Shown here in pieces: positions 25,807 to 35,236 of a DNA stretch of 64,000 nt (position 1 is its first letter; each line of letters begins with the position of its first letter). This DNA is from an uncultured Prevotellaceae bacterium (GTDB lineage: Bacteria > Bacteroidota > Bacteroidia > Bacteroidales > Bacteroidaceae). A program made the position numbers and the translations under genes. Under the pieces are notes generated by a model. That model was not told where the DNA came from. It searched no databases and saw only the letters and a program-made list of their open reading frames with translations. The stretch spans positions 1-64,000 of the forward strand of contig CACXVS010000007.1 in the NCBI GenBank assembly GCA_902771155.1, given 5' to 3'.

Positions 25807-26732
25807 AAACAACAAAGTGGGGCATCCTGTATTGTCCCAAGACCGGCATTACCAACAAGCGCAAACGCTGGGAGAAAATCCAGAAGGTGCTAGATGCGCG
25901 TGGGGTGGCATACGATTTCGTACAGAGTGAGACACCCGATAGTGTGGAACGTCTGATAAAGATGATGATTTCCAATGGTTACAAGACTATTGTCATCGTG
26001 GGTGGCGACTCTGCCTTGAACGATGCCGTTAACTGTCTGATGATGGAGGAGAAAGAGGTGCGTGAGAGCATTGCTTTGGGTGTAATCCCTAATGGTGTGA
26101 TGAACGACTTCGCCCGTTTCTGGGAGTTTGATGAGGACAACCTTGAACAGACCATAGACTGGCTCATCCAGCATCGTGTTCGTAAAATCGACCTTGGTTG
26201 TATCCGCTATTCGAATGCCAAGGGCGAGAAGTGCCATCGCTACTTCCTGAATTGTATTAATATAGGTATGACGGCCGATATCATGAACTTGCGTCGCCAG
26301 ACGCGTCGCCTTTTCGGTTCGCGTACCTTATCTTTTATATCGTCGCTCTTTGTCATGCTTTTCCACCGTATGGAGTATAAGATGAAACTGAAGATCAACA
26401 GCGACGAGATCGACCGTAAGGTGATGACTGTCTGTGTGGGTTCTGGTCCTGGTTACGGACAGACGCCTAATGCTGTGCCATATAATGGCATGCTCGACGT
26501 CAGTGTGGTCTATCACCCCGAGGTGGTACAACTTATCGAAGGACTATGGTTGCTGGTCACTGGCCGTTTCCTCAATCACCGCAATGTGCATCCCTATCGT
26601 ACGAAGGAGATACAGGTGGATTATGCCAAACATGCCATGGTCGGTATCGATGGAAGACTGATGAAAACTCCTGTCGGGCATTATCTCATCAACGTCGAAC
26701 AGGAAGTTATCAATTTCCTGATTCCTGCTTAA
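25797..26732 (+). CDS. Diacylglycerol-kinase-family lipid kinase
   Basis: A 311-residue protein of the DAGK/YegS fold. After a start at 25797 (overlapping miaA), it shows IVIVGGDSALNDAVNCLM (the GGDGT-type nucleotide loop, with GGDSA), IPNGVMNDFARFWEF (the N-D-[FL]-A-R motif), and a C-terminal beta sandwich region with FLNCINIGMTADIMNL, VCVGSGPGYGQTPNAVPYNGMLDV and a final INVEQEVINF. These enzymes phosphorylate diacylglycerol, sphingosine or similar lipids. The substrate cannot be read from sequence. Loss of the usual GGDGT threonine to GGDSA may affect catalysis. Confidence 0.85.
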   Translation: MAVETTKWGILYCPKTGITNKRKRWEKIQKVLDARGVAYDFVQSETPDSVERLIKMMISNGYKTIVIVGGDSALNDAVNCLMMEEKEVRESIALGVIPNGVMNDFARFWEFDEDNLEQTIDWLIQHRVRKIDLGCIRYSNAKGEKCHRYFLNCINIGMTADIMNLRRQTRRLFGSRTLSFISSLFVMLFHRMEYKMKLKINSDEIDRKVMTVCVGSGPGYGQTPNAVPYNGMLDVSVVYHPEVVQLIEGLWLLVTGRFLNHRNVHPYRTKEIQVDYAKHAMVGIDGRLMKTPVGHYLINVEQEVINFLIPA

Positions 26733-26737
26733 ATCTT

Positions 26738-26769
26738 CAGGCAAGTCACTCGGCTTGCCTGCTATTTTT
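26738..26769 (+). terminator. Terminator after the lipid-kinase gene
   Basis: An 8-bp perfect stem (CAGGCAAG and CTTGCCTG), loop of eight bases, followed by CTATTTTTG. It separates the miaA group from the glycogen operon. Confidence 0.75.
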
Positions 26770-26800
26770 GCTTAAATAATTGTTAAAGTGCTTGATTTCT

Positions 26801-26831
26801 TTTGCAGACTGCAATAAATTGCCTACCTTTG
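26801..26831 (+). promoter_or_regulatory. Promoter of the glycogen operon
   Basis: TTTG at 26801-26804, 19 bp, then TACCTTTG at 26824-26831. This is a near-ideal Bacteroidetes sigma promoter. Transcription would start near 26838, leaving about 45 bases before the debranching-enzyme start codon. Confidence 0.75.
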
Positions 26832-26882
26832 GGGAATTAATGACTAATATATTCAATAATTAAATACCTTTAGATAGGAACT

Positions 26883-28862
26883 ATGAGCTATTTACGATTA
26901 GAAAAAGCCGTGATGACTAACCTGCAGGAAAGTCTCCGTCGTGAATTACTCCGTACCAACCGTTCTGGTGCTTACAGCAGTTCCACGCTTGTGGATTGCA
27001 ACACACGTAAGTACCACGGTCTGCTGGTAGTGCCTGTACCCGAGCTTGATGATGAGAACCATGTGCTCTTGTCTTCGCTCGATTGTACGGTAATCCAACA
27101 TGGAGCAGAGTTCAACCTCGGCCTGCACAAGTATCAGGGCAACACATTCAGTCCTAACGGACACAAGTACATCCGTGAGTTTGATGCCAGCCTCGTGCCT
27201 ACTACCACGTATCGCGTGGGTGGTGTCGTGTTGAAGAAGGAAGTGATCTTCCAGCATTACGAGGACCGTATCCTCATCCGCTATACGCTGGTGGAGGCCC
27301 ACTCGGCTACCACTCTGCGTTTCCGTCCGTTCCTGGCCTTCCGTAGTGTGCGCCAGTTTACCCACGAGAACGCTACTGCCAGCCGCGAGTATAGTGCAGT
27401 GGATAATGGAATCAAGACTTGCATGTATGCAGGCTATCCCGATCTCTACATGCAGTTCTCTAAGAAGAACGAGTTCGTCTTCCAGCCCGACTGGTATCGT
27501 GGTGTGGAGTATCCTAAAGAGCAGGAGCGTGGTTATGCTTCCAACGAGGATCTCTATGTGCCCGGCTATTTTGAGATGCCTATCAAGAAGGGTGAAAGCA
27601 TTATATTCGCTGGTTCTACTTCTCAGATTAAATCTTCAACTTTGAAGAAACTCTTCGACGAGGAGGTAGCCGACCGTGTACCTCGTGATAATTTCTATCA
27701 CTGTCTGGTCACTGCTGCCCATCAGTTCCACTTCCGCGATCGCCGTAGTGGCACAATGGAGAAGATTGACAAGAAGGACGAGCGTTATTTGCTGGCAGGT
27801 TATCCTTGGTTCAAAGCCCGTGCCCGCGACACATTCATCGCGTTGCCTGGACTGACGCTGGCCATAGGCGAGCGCGACTACTTTGAATTGGTGATGCGCA
27901 CTGCCGAGCGTGGTCTCCGTGAGTTCATGGAGGAGAAACCTCTGTCTGTGAAGATATATGAGATTGAACAACCCGACGTACCCCTCTGGGCTATATGGGC
28001 CATCCAACAGTATGTGAAGGAAGTGGGCGTCGAAGATGGTTTCAAGAAGTACGGCAAACTCGTCAAGGACATCGTCAAGTATGTTGAGAAGGGTGGTCAT
28101 CCCAACCTTCGTCTCGACGAGAACGGTCTGCTATACTCTAACGGTCGTGACAAGGCCGTTACCTGGATGAACTCCACAGCCAACGGTCGTCCGGTAGTTC
28201 CACGTTCAGGTTATATCGTTGAGTTCAATGCCCTCTGGTACAACGCCTTGAAGTTCTGTGCTTCAATGGCCGCTGATCAGAAGGATGAGAAGGCTGTTGC
28301 ACATCTGGAAGAACTTGCTGCCAAAGTGAAGCAGTCGTTCGTGGAAACCTTCGTCAATGAGTATGGCTATCTGCTCGACTATGTCGATGGTAACATGATG
28401 GACTGGAGTGTTCGTCCTAACATGATCTTCGCTGTGGCCCTCGACTACTCACCGCTTTCTCAGCAGCAGATGAAGAGCGTGGTAGATATTTGTACGCGTG
28501 AGTTGCTTACGCCTAAGGGACTGCGTTCGCTGTCTCCTAAGAGTGGTGGCTACAATCCTATTTATGTGGGTCCGCAGACTCAGCGCGACTATGCCTACCA
28601 TCAGGGTACTGCCTGGCCTTGGCTTGGCGGCTTCTATATGGAGGCCTGTCTGAAGCTCTACAAGCGCTCTCGCCTGAGCTTCATCGAGCGCCAGCTGGTG
28701 GGCTATGAAGACGAGATGGACTATCATGCCATTGGCACCATTTCTGAGCTCTTCGACGGTAACCCCCCATTCCATGGTCGTGGTGCCATGTCGTTTGCGA
28801 TGAATGTGGCAGAGATCCTGCGCACGCTCAAGCTGATGGATAAGTATTCATATCAAAAATAA
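26883..28862 (+). CDS. Glycogen debranching enzyme (amylo-alpha-1,6-glucosidase, archaeal type)
   Basis: A 659-residue enzyme. The N-terminal domain (GDE_N, about 1-220) has TNRSGAYSSSTLVDCNTRKYHGLLV, the family opening. The C-terminal (alpha/alpha)6-barrel carries AGYPWFKARARDTFIALPGL, the hydrolase motif including Asp/Glu around RDTF, then DGNMMDWSVRPNMIFAVAL and TAWPWLGGFYMEA. It hydrolyses alpha-1,6 branches in glycogen. It starts a three-gene operon, followed after 12 bp by a glycogen-synthase-type GT4 enzyme and then by a GH57 protein; the three together build and remodel storage glucan. Confidence 0.93.
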   Translation: MSYLRLEKAVMTNLQESLRRELLRTNRSGAYSSSTLVDCNTRKYHGLLVVPVPELDDENHVLLSSLDCTVIQHGAEFNLGLHKYQGNTFSPNGHKYIREFDASLVPTTTYRVGGVVLKKEVIFQHYEDRILIRYTLVEAHSATTLRFRPFLAFRSVRQFTHENATASREYSAVDNGIKTCMYAGYPDLYMQFSKKNEFVFQPDWYRGVEYPKEQERGYASNEDLYVPGYFEMPIKKGESIIFAGSTSQIKSSTLKKLFDEEVADRVPRDNFYHCLVTAAHQFHFRDRRSGTMEKIDKKDERYLLAGYPWFKARARDTFIALPGLTLAIGERDYFELVMRTAERGLREFMEEKPLSVKIYEIEQPDVPLWAIWAIQQYVKEVGVEDGFKKYGKLVKDIVKYVEKGGHPNLRLDENGLLYSNGRDKAVTWMNSTANGRPVVPRSGYIVEFNALWYNALKFCASMAADQKDEKAVAHLEELAAKVKQSFVETFVNEYGYLLDYVDGNMMDWSVRPNMIFAVALDYSPLSQQQMKSVVDICTRELLTPKGLRSLSPKSGGYNPIYVGPQTQRDYAYHQGTAWPWLGGFYMEACLKLYKRSRLSFIERQLVGYEDEMDYHAIGTISELFDGNPPFHGRGAMSFAMNVAEILRTLKLMDKYSYQK

Positions 28863-28874
28863 GGAGGAACGACG

Positions 28875-30146
28875 ATGAAAGTATTAATGTTTGGATGGGA
28901 GTATCCTCCTCACGTATTTGGTGGACTCGCCACTGCTAACTATGGAATCTCCGAAGGCCTCAAGGCTCAGGGAGATATAGAGACTGTTCTCTGTCTGCCT
29001 CATCCCTTTGGCGATGAGAGCCAGCATGCCTGTCGCATCGTTGCCATGAATGCTGTGCCTATCGCTTATCGTGATGTCGATTACGACTATGTGAAGCAGC
29101 GCGTGGGTAATATCATGGATCCCGATTACTATTTCAAGCTCCGTGAACATATCTATGCCGACTTCAACTACATGAATGTAAACGATCTGGGAGCCATGGA
29201 GTTTGCAGGAGGCTATCCTGGCAATCTGCACGAAGAGATCAATAACTACTCCATCATTGCCGGTCAGGTGGCTCGCACGGAGGAGTTCGACATTATCCAT
29301 GCCCACGACTGGCTTACCTTCCCTGCAGGTATCCATGCCAAGCAGGTTAGTGGCAAGCCTCTGTGCATCCATGTCCATGCCACCGATTTCGACCGTTCTC
29401 GTGGTAAGGTGAACCCCACGGTTTACTCCATCGAGAAGAACGGTATGGACTGGGCCGACTGCATCATGTGTGTGTCTGAACTGACGCGCCAGACGGTGAT
29501 CCATCAGTACCATCAGGATCCACGTAAGTGCTACACGGTTCATAATGCCGTTTATCCTCTGCCCGATGAGTATCAGGCCATTCCGCGTCCCGACCATACG
29601 GGCAAGGAGAAAGTGGTAACCTTCCTGGGCCGTATCACGATGCAGAAGGGTCCAGAGTACTTTGTTGAGGCTGCTACGATGGTGCTCCACCGCACCCGTA
29701 ATGTCCGCTTCTGTATGGCAGGTTCGGGTGATATGATGGATGCGATGATCCACCTCGCAGCCGAGCGTGGTATCGCCGATCGCTTCCATTTCCCGGGCTT
29801 CATGCGTGGCAAGCAGGTTTATGAATGTCTGAAAGCATCTGATGTATATGTGATGCCTTCTGTGAGTGAGCCCTTCGGTATCTCGCCACTGGAGGCTATG
29901 CAGTGCGGCACGCCTTCGATCATCTCGAAGCAGAGTGGTTGCGCTGAGATTCTCGACAACTGTATCAAGGTTGACTACTGGGATATCCACGCCCTGGCTG
30001 ATGCCATCTATTCGATCTGCCATAACGAGTCGCTCTTCCAGTACCTCAAGGAAGAGGGCAAGCGCGAGGTCGATCAGATTACCTGGGAGAAGGTGGGTAC
30101 GTGGATCCGCACACTCTATCGCCGCACATTAGGTTGGGAACAGTAA
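28875..30146 (+). CDS. GT4 glycosyltransferase, probable glycogen synthase
   Basis: A 423-residue GT-B fold enzyme. It begins with MFGWEYPPHVFGGLATANYG, a motif of the glycogen/starch synthase class of GT4, and has HAHDWLTFPAG, then the donor-binding region VTFLGRITMQKGPEYF, DVYVMPSVSEPFGISPLEAMQCGTP with the EX7E-type motif (SEPFGISPLE). It is likely to elongate the alpha-1,4 glucan. It lies 12 bp after the debranching enzyme and shares its promoter. Confidence 0.9.
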   Translation: MKVLMFGWEYPPHVFGGLATANYGISEGLKAQGDIETVLCLPHPFGDESQHACRIVAMNAVPIAYRDVDYDYVKQRVGNIMDPDYYFKLREHIYADFNYMNVNDLGAMEFAGGYPGNLHEEINNYSIIAGQVARTEEFDIIHAHDWLTFPAGIHAKQVSGKPLCIHVHATDFDRSRGKVNPTVYSIEKNGMDWADCIMCVSELTRQTVIHQYHQDPRKCYTVHNAVYPLPDEYQAIPRPDHTGKEKVVTFLGRITMQKGPEYFVEAATMVLHRTRNVRFCMAGSGDMMDAMIHLAAERGIADRFHFPGFMRGKQVYECLKASDVYVMPSVSEPFGISPLEAMQCGTPSIISKQSGCAEILDNCIKVDYWDIHALADAIYSICHNESLFQYLKEEGKREVDQITWEKVGTWIRTLYRRTLGWEQ

Positions 30147-30149
30147 TTA

Positions 30150-30177
30150 ATTGAAAATTGATAATTGAAAATTGAAA
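30150..30177. repeat. Heptamer repeat ATTGAAA x4 upstream of GH57
   Basis: Four consecutive 7-bp units, ATTGAAA ATTGATA ATTGAAA ATTGAAA, fill the short gap between the synthase and GH57 genes. Similar 7-bp runs recur in the GH2 gene near 56137. They may modulate spacing before the start codon at 30183 and would vary by slippage. Confidence 0.7.
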
Positions 30178-30182
30178 TAGTT

Positions 30183-31556
30183 ATGAAAACGATTTGTTTA
30201 TATTTCGAGATACATCAGATTATTCATCTGAAGCGTTACCGTTTCTTCGATATCGGTACCGATCATTATTACTACGATGACTACGAGAACGAGCGTAGCA
30301 TTACAGACATTGCCGAGCGCTCTTACATGCCTGCACTCAACACGTTGCACGACATGATCAACGAGAACGGCAAATTCTTCAAGGTGGCCTTCTCTCTCTC
30401 AGGTACTGGCATTGAGCAGCTTGAGATGCATGCTCCTCAGGTGATTGAGAAGCTGCAGCAGATGAACGAGACGGGTTGCGTGGAGTTCCTCGCAGAGCCC
30501 TATAGCCATGGTCTCTCATCGCTAGCTAATCCTGACACCTTCGCCCTCGACGTGAAGAAGCAGGCAGCGAAGATCGAAGAGCTGTTTGGCAAGAAGCCTA
30601 CCGTAGCCCGTAACTCCTCGCTTATCTATAGCGACGATATCGGTGCCCAGATTGCCGCTCTTGGTTTCAAGGGTATGCTTACCGAGGGTGCCAAGCACGT
30701 GCTGGGTTGGAAGTCGCCCCACTATGTCTATAACTGCAACATCGCCCCCAATCTGAAGCTTCTGCTTCGTGATATCGAACTCTCAGATGATATCTCGTTG
30801 CGCTTCAACAACTCTGAGTGGGACGGTTATCCTCTCTTCGCTGATGCCTATATCGACCGCATCGCCCGTTTGCCCGAGGAAGAGCAGATCATCAACATCT
30901 TCATGGAGCTCTCAGCTCTGGGTATTGCCCAGCCGTTGTCGTCGAATATCCTCGACTTCATCCATGCATTGCCTGCATGCGCCAAGGAGAAGGGCATCAA
31001 CTTCATGACGCCTACCGAGATCTGCAAGGCCTGCAAGAGTGTGGGCAACCTCGACGTGCCCGACACTCTGTCGTGGGTTGATGAGGAGCGCGATGTCAGT
31101 TGCTGGCTGGGTAATGCCATGCAGCACGAGGCTTTCAACAAGCTCTACTCTGTTGCCGATCGTCTGCGCATTGCCAACGATCCCCGCATCAATCAGGACT
31201 GGGACTATCTGCAGGCTTCCAACAACTTCCGCTTCATGACCACCAAGCCCTCTAACGTAGGACTGGATCGTGGTATCTATAGTGGTCCGTTCGATGCCTT
31301 CACGAATTACATGAACATCCTTGGCGACTTCATCAACAGAGTCAATGCCCTCTATCCGCTCGATATCGACAACGACGAGCTCGAAGGTCTGCTTACGACC
31401 ATCAAGAACCAGGGCGACGAGATTGAGATGAAGGACAAGGAGATCACCCGTCTGAAGGCTCGTCTCGAGAAGCTCGAGGGTGCTCAGCCCAAGGCCGAGA
31501 AGCCCAAAGCTCCCGCCAAAAAGGCCCCAGCAAAGAAGGCTGCAGAAAAGAAGTAA
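30183..31556 (+). CDS. GH57 family alpha-glucan enzyme
   Basis: A 457-residue GH57 enzyme. It has the family's N-terminal LYFEIHQ (the HQP-like motif with His), GCVEFLAEPYSHGLSSL (the catalytic region near E), a later FKGMLTEGAKHVLGW and the FNNSEWDGYPLF segment. GH57 members in this genomic context act as glucan branching or 4-alpha-glucanotransferase enzymes. After about residue 405 there is a coiled coil, and the last 20 residues are a Lys/Ala/Pro tail (AKKAPAKKAAEKK) of low complexity, perhaps for binding an acidic partner. ATG 30183 is preferred over an earlier in-frame TTG that would start within the heptamer repeats. Confidence 0.9.
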   Translation: MKTICLYFEIHQIIHLKRYRFFDIGTDHYYYDDYENERSITDIAERSYMPALNTLHDMINENGKFFKVAFSLSGTGIEQLEMHAPQVIEKLQQMNETGCVEFLAEPYSHGLSSLANPDTFALDVKKQAAKIEELFGKKPTVARNSSLIYSDDIGAQIAALGFKGMLTEGAKHVLGWKSPHYVYNCNIAPNLKLLLRDIELSDDISLRFNNSEWDGYPLFADAYIDRIARLPEEEQIINIFMELSALGIAQPLSSNILDFIHALPACAKEKGINFMTPTEICKACKSVGNLDVPDTLSWVDEERDVSCWLGNAMQHEAFNKLYSVADRLRIANDPRINQDWDYLQASNNFRFMTTKPSNVGLDRGIYSGPFDAFTNYMNILGDFINRVNALYPLDIDNDELEGLLTTIKNQGDEIEMKDKEITRLKARLEKLEGAQPKAEKPKAPAKKAPAKKAAEKK

Positions 31557-31561
31557 TTAGT

Positions 31562-31596
31562 AATCCCCCGCTCTCACGAGCGAGGGATTATTTTTT
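31562..31596 (+). terminator. Terminator of glycogen operon
   Basis: Stem AATCCCCCGCTC with GAGCGAGGGATT (one mismatch), loop TCAC, followed by ATTTTTTCTT. It ends transcription before the convergent primase-like gene. Confidence 0.8.
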
Positions 31597-31602
31597 CTTC
31601 CG

Positions 31603-33924
31603 TTATATTGCAGTCTTGTATTCCATTTTCTTGAAGGAATTATCTGTCACAACTGTCACAAACTTGCGTGATTTCCATTGGCGTATCTGATCTGAGGTCC
31701 CCTTCTCCGACAATCCGCACTGCTTGCGCACTCGGATCACATCGTCAGTCGTAAACTCGTCAGGCAACATCAGCAGCATGTTCTGAGGGCCTCGCTTGGT
31801 CTCATAGCTGTTGTCTTCGTTTTCAGCAGCAATCATCGCTCCGAAGTAGTTCATCTTACACCAGAGGTCGTTCTGCAGCGACCAGCGAGTGAAGTCCTCA
31901 ATGCTCTTCTCCCACTTGCAGCCATTGGCCACGTAGAGCACACAAGCCTTCAGCCAGGCTATCACACAGGCACGATGCGAGAGATCGTCGAACACACGGC
32001 TCTGAGAGAGCACAGCCAGTTCCTGACACTCTTTCTGAAGCTTCTTGGCCAACTTGAAAGCCTGAGGACAATCAATCACACCACGCGAAGCGCAGAGGTT
32101 CAGGATGTAGGGCTTCAACTCCTCAACGAACTTGGCGTCGTAGTCGCCAAACACCAGCTGCTCTGCACCAATCTCACGCTGAGGAATCGTGCTGAAGCTG
32201 ATGCGCTGCACGGGTCCGTCAGTGCAGACGGGCCTGAAGTACTTCTTCACCTTCTTGGGTGTGGTATTGGCGTTCCAGTTCAAGCGCAGACATACGGTCT
32301 TCGTTACTGACTGCGTACCCACGCGTGTCTGACCATAGCGGTTGCCAGGGTCGAACGAGAGACACATCACCAGGAACTGATGACCACTCTTGCCATTACC
32401 CTTGAGTGCGTCGAACATCTGGATCTCATTCACCTTCACATAAAGGAAATGGCCTTCTGCCTCGTCCGTACGCGTCACCAAAGCAGCGTTGGTCATATCG
32501 CCATGAATCTCCTGAATGATGAGACCCTCTGGGCGCTTCGACTTGTCCTTGTTGGCGCCCTTGGTGTTCATCTCGTCCTTCCACTCAGCCTCGCGCTGCT
32601 CATTGACTTTGTCGCGCTCGCGGATGTCGGCCATGATGTGGTCGATGGGCTTGTCGATACAACCCTTACCTGTACCTGACTCTGCCACTAGACAATCCAT
32701 CAGCGTCGCCTCGTGCTCCACATTATCTGTGTACTTGAAGGATGTCTGATACAGATGGGCTCCGAGCGAGGGGAACACGCCACTGGCTACGGCTGGCTTA
32801 TAGACACCAGGTACCTTCGAGGTGAGCAGTTTGATGAGCTTGGGCAACTTTACAGGCAGCTCTGGAGGCTGAGGCGCATTGAAGTAGAAGTCGTGCTTCG
32901 AGGGGGCATCCTTCTGGGTATTGGCATCTGTCTCTCCCTTGCCTTCCAGTGCATCGAGCGTATTGATCAGTGCACGGGGCATACCCTCATAGGTACTCTT
33001 CAGTGCACTCTTGATCTTGGCGCGCTTCTCCTCAATGGGAAATCCGTCGTAGCAGGGGATTACCTGATCGAGCCAATCGAAGTTGTTACCACAGATGTGG
33101 CGGATGGCATAAGCCAGTTCGTAGGTCTTGACATCGCGATCGCCCATCGTAGGCTCATAGCCGTGGTTGTTCACCTCCCAGTACTTCTTGATGATCTCGT
33201 CAAACGAGTGACCATGATACTCCTTAGGAAACTCCTTGGCTTCGCATGGGGTGGGGCTAACCTGCTTTGCAACTTGCGAAGGCATCTCATCCTCCCAAGG
33301 CTTGTAGTGCTTGTTGTCGCTCTTGGCCCCTGCTGGTACCTCTTCCAGACCCTCGCGCGTGCGTACCTTTATTAAATTGTACTCCTCAGCGCTCTCCTCA
33401 ACCGTCAGGCTGGTCTCAAAGATCTGGTCGTCAAGATACACCAAGTCGTGCTCATCACCACTTGTAGAAAACACCACGCGACCCAGGTCGTGACAATTCG
33501 TGTCCATCTGCACCTTGAGGATACATGATACTCGCACCAGATTCTCAAGAATCGTCTTTCCCTTTTCGCGCTTACATACCAGATGCCATCCGCCACCAGC
33601 TGAACGCTCGAGCATCAGCAAGCCGATGTCATCTTTCATCGAGAGAATTTTCTCCTTTGCTGTCTCTGCTTCCACAGGGTCGTAGCAGTCAACATCGTAG
33701 AAGAAACAGTCCGAGGGGTGACAGCAACCTGCCACTTTGCCATCGGGCATCAGATCATTATAAGCAAACTGCACCAGGCGAGCCTTCGCGTCAGCGTTAC
33801 CCATGCGGGCGAGCGCCAGATTTGAGAGGTTGGCCTCCGAGTTGCGCACTGCGAGGAATTCCTCGCGATTTGTTACTTTGCGGGCCATCTTGTGCCCATT
33901 TTTGATTGTAATTAAATTAATCAT
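31603..33924 (-). CDS. Primase-polymerase/DUF3987 helicase-like protein of mobile-element type
   Basis: A 773-residue protein (or 761 if starting at the Met at 33888). The N-terminal domain has archaeo-eukaryotic-primase features: D77-x-D79 in FYDVDCY, SAGGGWH with H114, and HDLGR (146-149), matching metal ligands and the His of the PrimPol active site. A linker rich in helices follows, then a P-loop (VAESGTGKG, about 413-421) of DUF3987 helicase-like type and a domain containing KVNEIQMFDALKGNGK. Proteins with this layout sit in plasmids and integrated elements of Bacteroidetes. Near the C-terminus the DNA itself carries a GTGACA direct repeat (31644-31663). A strong promoter lies at 34032-34062. 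No integrase or mobilisation gene is visible. Confidence 0.7.
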   Translation of the reverse strand: MINLITIKNGHKMARKVTNREEFLAVRNSEANLSNLALARMGNADAKARLVQFAYNDLMPDGKVAGCCHPSDCFFYDVDCYDPVEAETAKEKILSMKDDIGLLMLERSAGGGWHLVCKREKGKTILENLVRVSCILKVQMDTNCHDLGRVVFSTSGDEHDLVYLDDQIFETSLTVEESAEEYNLIKVRTREGLEEVPAGAKSDNKHYKPWEDEMPSQVAKQVSPTPCEAKEFPKEYHGHSFDEIIKKYWEVNNHGYEPTMGDRDVKTYELAYAIRHICGNNFDWLDQVIPCYDGFPIEEKRAKIKSALKSTYEGMPRALINTLDALEGKGETDANTQKDAPSKHDFYFNAPQPPELPVKLPKLIKLLTSKVPGVYKPAVASGVFPSLGAHLYQTSFKYTDNVEHEATLMDCLVAESGTGKGCIDKPIDHIMADIRERDKVNEQREAEWKDEMNTKGANKDKSKRPEGLIIQEIHGDMTNAALVTRTDEAEGHFLYVKVNEIQMFDALKGNGKSGHQFLVMCLSFDPGNRYGQTRVGTQSVTKTVCLRLNWNANTTPKKVKKYFRPVCTDGPVQRISFSTIPQREIGAEQLVFGDYDAKFVEELKPYILNLCASRGVIDCPQAFKLAKKLQKECQELAVLSQSRVFDDLSHRACVIAWLKACVLYVANGCKWEKSIEDFTRWSLQNDLWCKMNYFGAMIAAENEDNSYETKRGPQNMLLMLPDEFTTDDVIRVRKQCGLSEKGTSDQIRQWKSRKFVTVVTDNSFKKMEYKTAI

Positions 33925-34031
33925 TTGTTTGTTTTTGTTTTGTTTGATTTGTTTTGACAGTTTTTTTCTTTTTTCCGTCGTGCAGGCCTTCCTGCCGTGT
34001 CCTTTGTATCAACATGTCAAAGATCGCGGTG

Positions 34032-34062
34032 CAAAGGTAAAGCTCTATTATTGCCCTCCAAA
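34032..34062 (-). promoter_or_regulatory. Promoter of primase-like gene
   Basis: On the minus strand, TTTG (complement of 34059-34062), 19 bp, then TACCTTTG (complement of 34032-34039). Transcription would start near 34025, giving a leader of about 100 to 140 bases. The rest of the 310-bp gap 33925-34234 holds only this and the next terminator. Confidence 0.75.
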
Positions 34063-34178
34063 TTTTGAATGTTAAAATTTTCATTTTATTTTAGTGTGTC
34101 TCGTAATATATTGATTTATAGGCAGATATATTTTTCGAGCGTTCCCGTTTTTAACATTTCTGGCCACAAAAAAACAAA

Positions 34179-34209
34179 CGTTCGATTGACTTTTTCTGCC
34201 AATCGAACG
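34179..34209 (-). terminator. Terminator after the two unknown genes
   Basis: A perfect 10-bp stem (CGTTCGATTG and CAATCGAACG) with an 11-base loop; on the minus strand TTTGTTTTTTTG follows. The copies of ATTCGATT around 34211-34233 repeat part of the stem, so alternative pairings are possible. Confidence 0.75.
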
Positions 34210-34234
34210 CTAATCGAATTCCAATCGAATTTCG

Positions 34235-35236
34235 TTACTCTTCTGTAGGTGCTCCGTTTACATAATCAATCACCCAGAAATAGAATTTTTGCCTCTTCTC
34301 CAAGCCAATATAGCTTGAGAGTGTCTTCGCCTTTTTATTTCTCTCCATGACAGACTCGCGATCGCTGGGCAGCATGTTCCAGTTGGGGTAGAGTATCTCT
34401 TTGGCTATACCCAGATTACTCTGATCCTTACTAAACACACCCGCAGCTTTCAGACATCCCAAGATGGGACCTTTCACCATCAGCGGCTTCTTTTTCATGT
34501 CCTTCAGAATCTCGTTGCCATAGGTCGAGGCTATCAGCTTGTTGATAAATACATCGCGCCACTCGGGCGTAAAGCGCTTCTTGTCGGTACTGAACTTGTC
34601 GAACCATGCTCCCTTGAAAAACAACTTCAGTTCTGCCTTCACGTCGATGGAGTCGAAACTGACATACTCAGTGGTCTCCGATGCTTCTTCCGCTTCCTCC
34701 TCTTCTGTTGTGTCAGGGAAATACAGATTCTCCTTGCCCATAATCACGATGGTCAACATGAAGATATAGTCTGTCAGCGCAAAAAACTGCTCGGCTGTTT
34801 CTGGCGTTTCCTTCAGTTTATACATCATCAGGGCGAACTTGCGCCACGAGGTGTCGTCGTCTCTCAACATGTCCCATCGCTTGGAGATCATCAGTTTCGA
34901 GAACTCCTTGATCTGTTGCTCGCGCTCCTCTTGCAATTGTTCTACCAGCAGGTCGCGCTCAGGGAACAGTTGCTGCATGTCGCGAATCTTGCCGATCGAT
35001 TTGGCGTGGGCGTGCAGCATCTCCCAAGCAAACCAGTGCTCAGCGTTGCCCCTTAGGTTGCGCATGAGTTGTGGGTAGGCAGGCACCTTGTCATCGTGGA
35101 ACATGAAGCGGAGCTCAATGGTGAGTCGCTCGATGAGCCAGCCGATGTCGAAGAGCCTGTTGGCATCCAGTTGCAGTCGTTCGTAACTACGCTGACGACT
35201 GAATGTAGGTATGTTGCTAAAAGTCCTGGTATCCAT
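34235..35236 (-). CDS. Unknown helical protein of accessory region
   Basis: About 333 residues from the Met at 35236 (further in-frame Mets reach 35266). The protein is largely helical, with an acidic patch (TTEEEEAEEASETTE, around residue 200) and no signal peptide. It overlaps the 3' end of the upstream gene by about 20 bp, so the two form an operon. I do not recognise it. Its place between the primase-like gene and the palindrome suggests that it belongs to the same element. Confidence 0.4.
   Translation of the reverse strand: MDTRTFSNIPTFSRQRSYERLQLDANRLFDIGWLIERLTIELRFMFHDDKVPAYPQLMRNLRGNAEHWFAWEMLHAHAKSIGKIRDMQQLFPERDLLVEQLQEEREQQIKEFSKLMISKRWDMLRDDDTSWRKFALMMYKLKETPETAEQFFALTDYIFMLTIVIMGKENLYFPDTTEEEEAEEASETTEYVSFDSIDVKAELKLFFKGAWFDKFSTDKKRFTPEWRDVFINKLIASTYGNEILKDMKKKPLMVKGPILGCLKAAGVFSKDQSNLGIAKEILYPNWNMLPSDRESVMERNKKAKTLSSYIGLEKRQKFYFWVIDYVNGAPTEE

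Noticed and set aside
28884..30023. 379-codon minus-strand frame opposite the glycogen synthase
   Set aside because: Shadow of a clear GT4 gene; composition typical of antisense reading of GC-rich third positions.
32713..33375. 220-codon plus-strand frame opposite the primase-like gene
   Set aside because: No start signals and no homology pattern; the minus-strand gene has recognisable motifs throughout.
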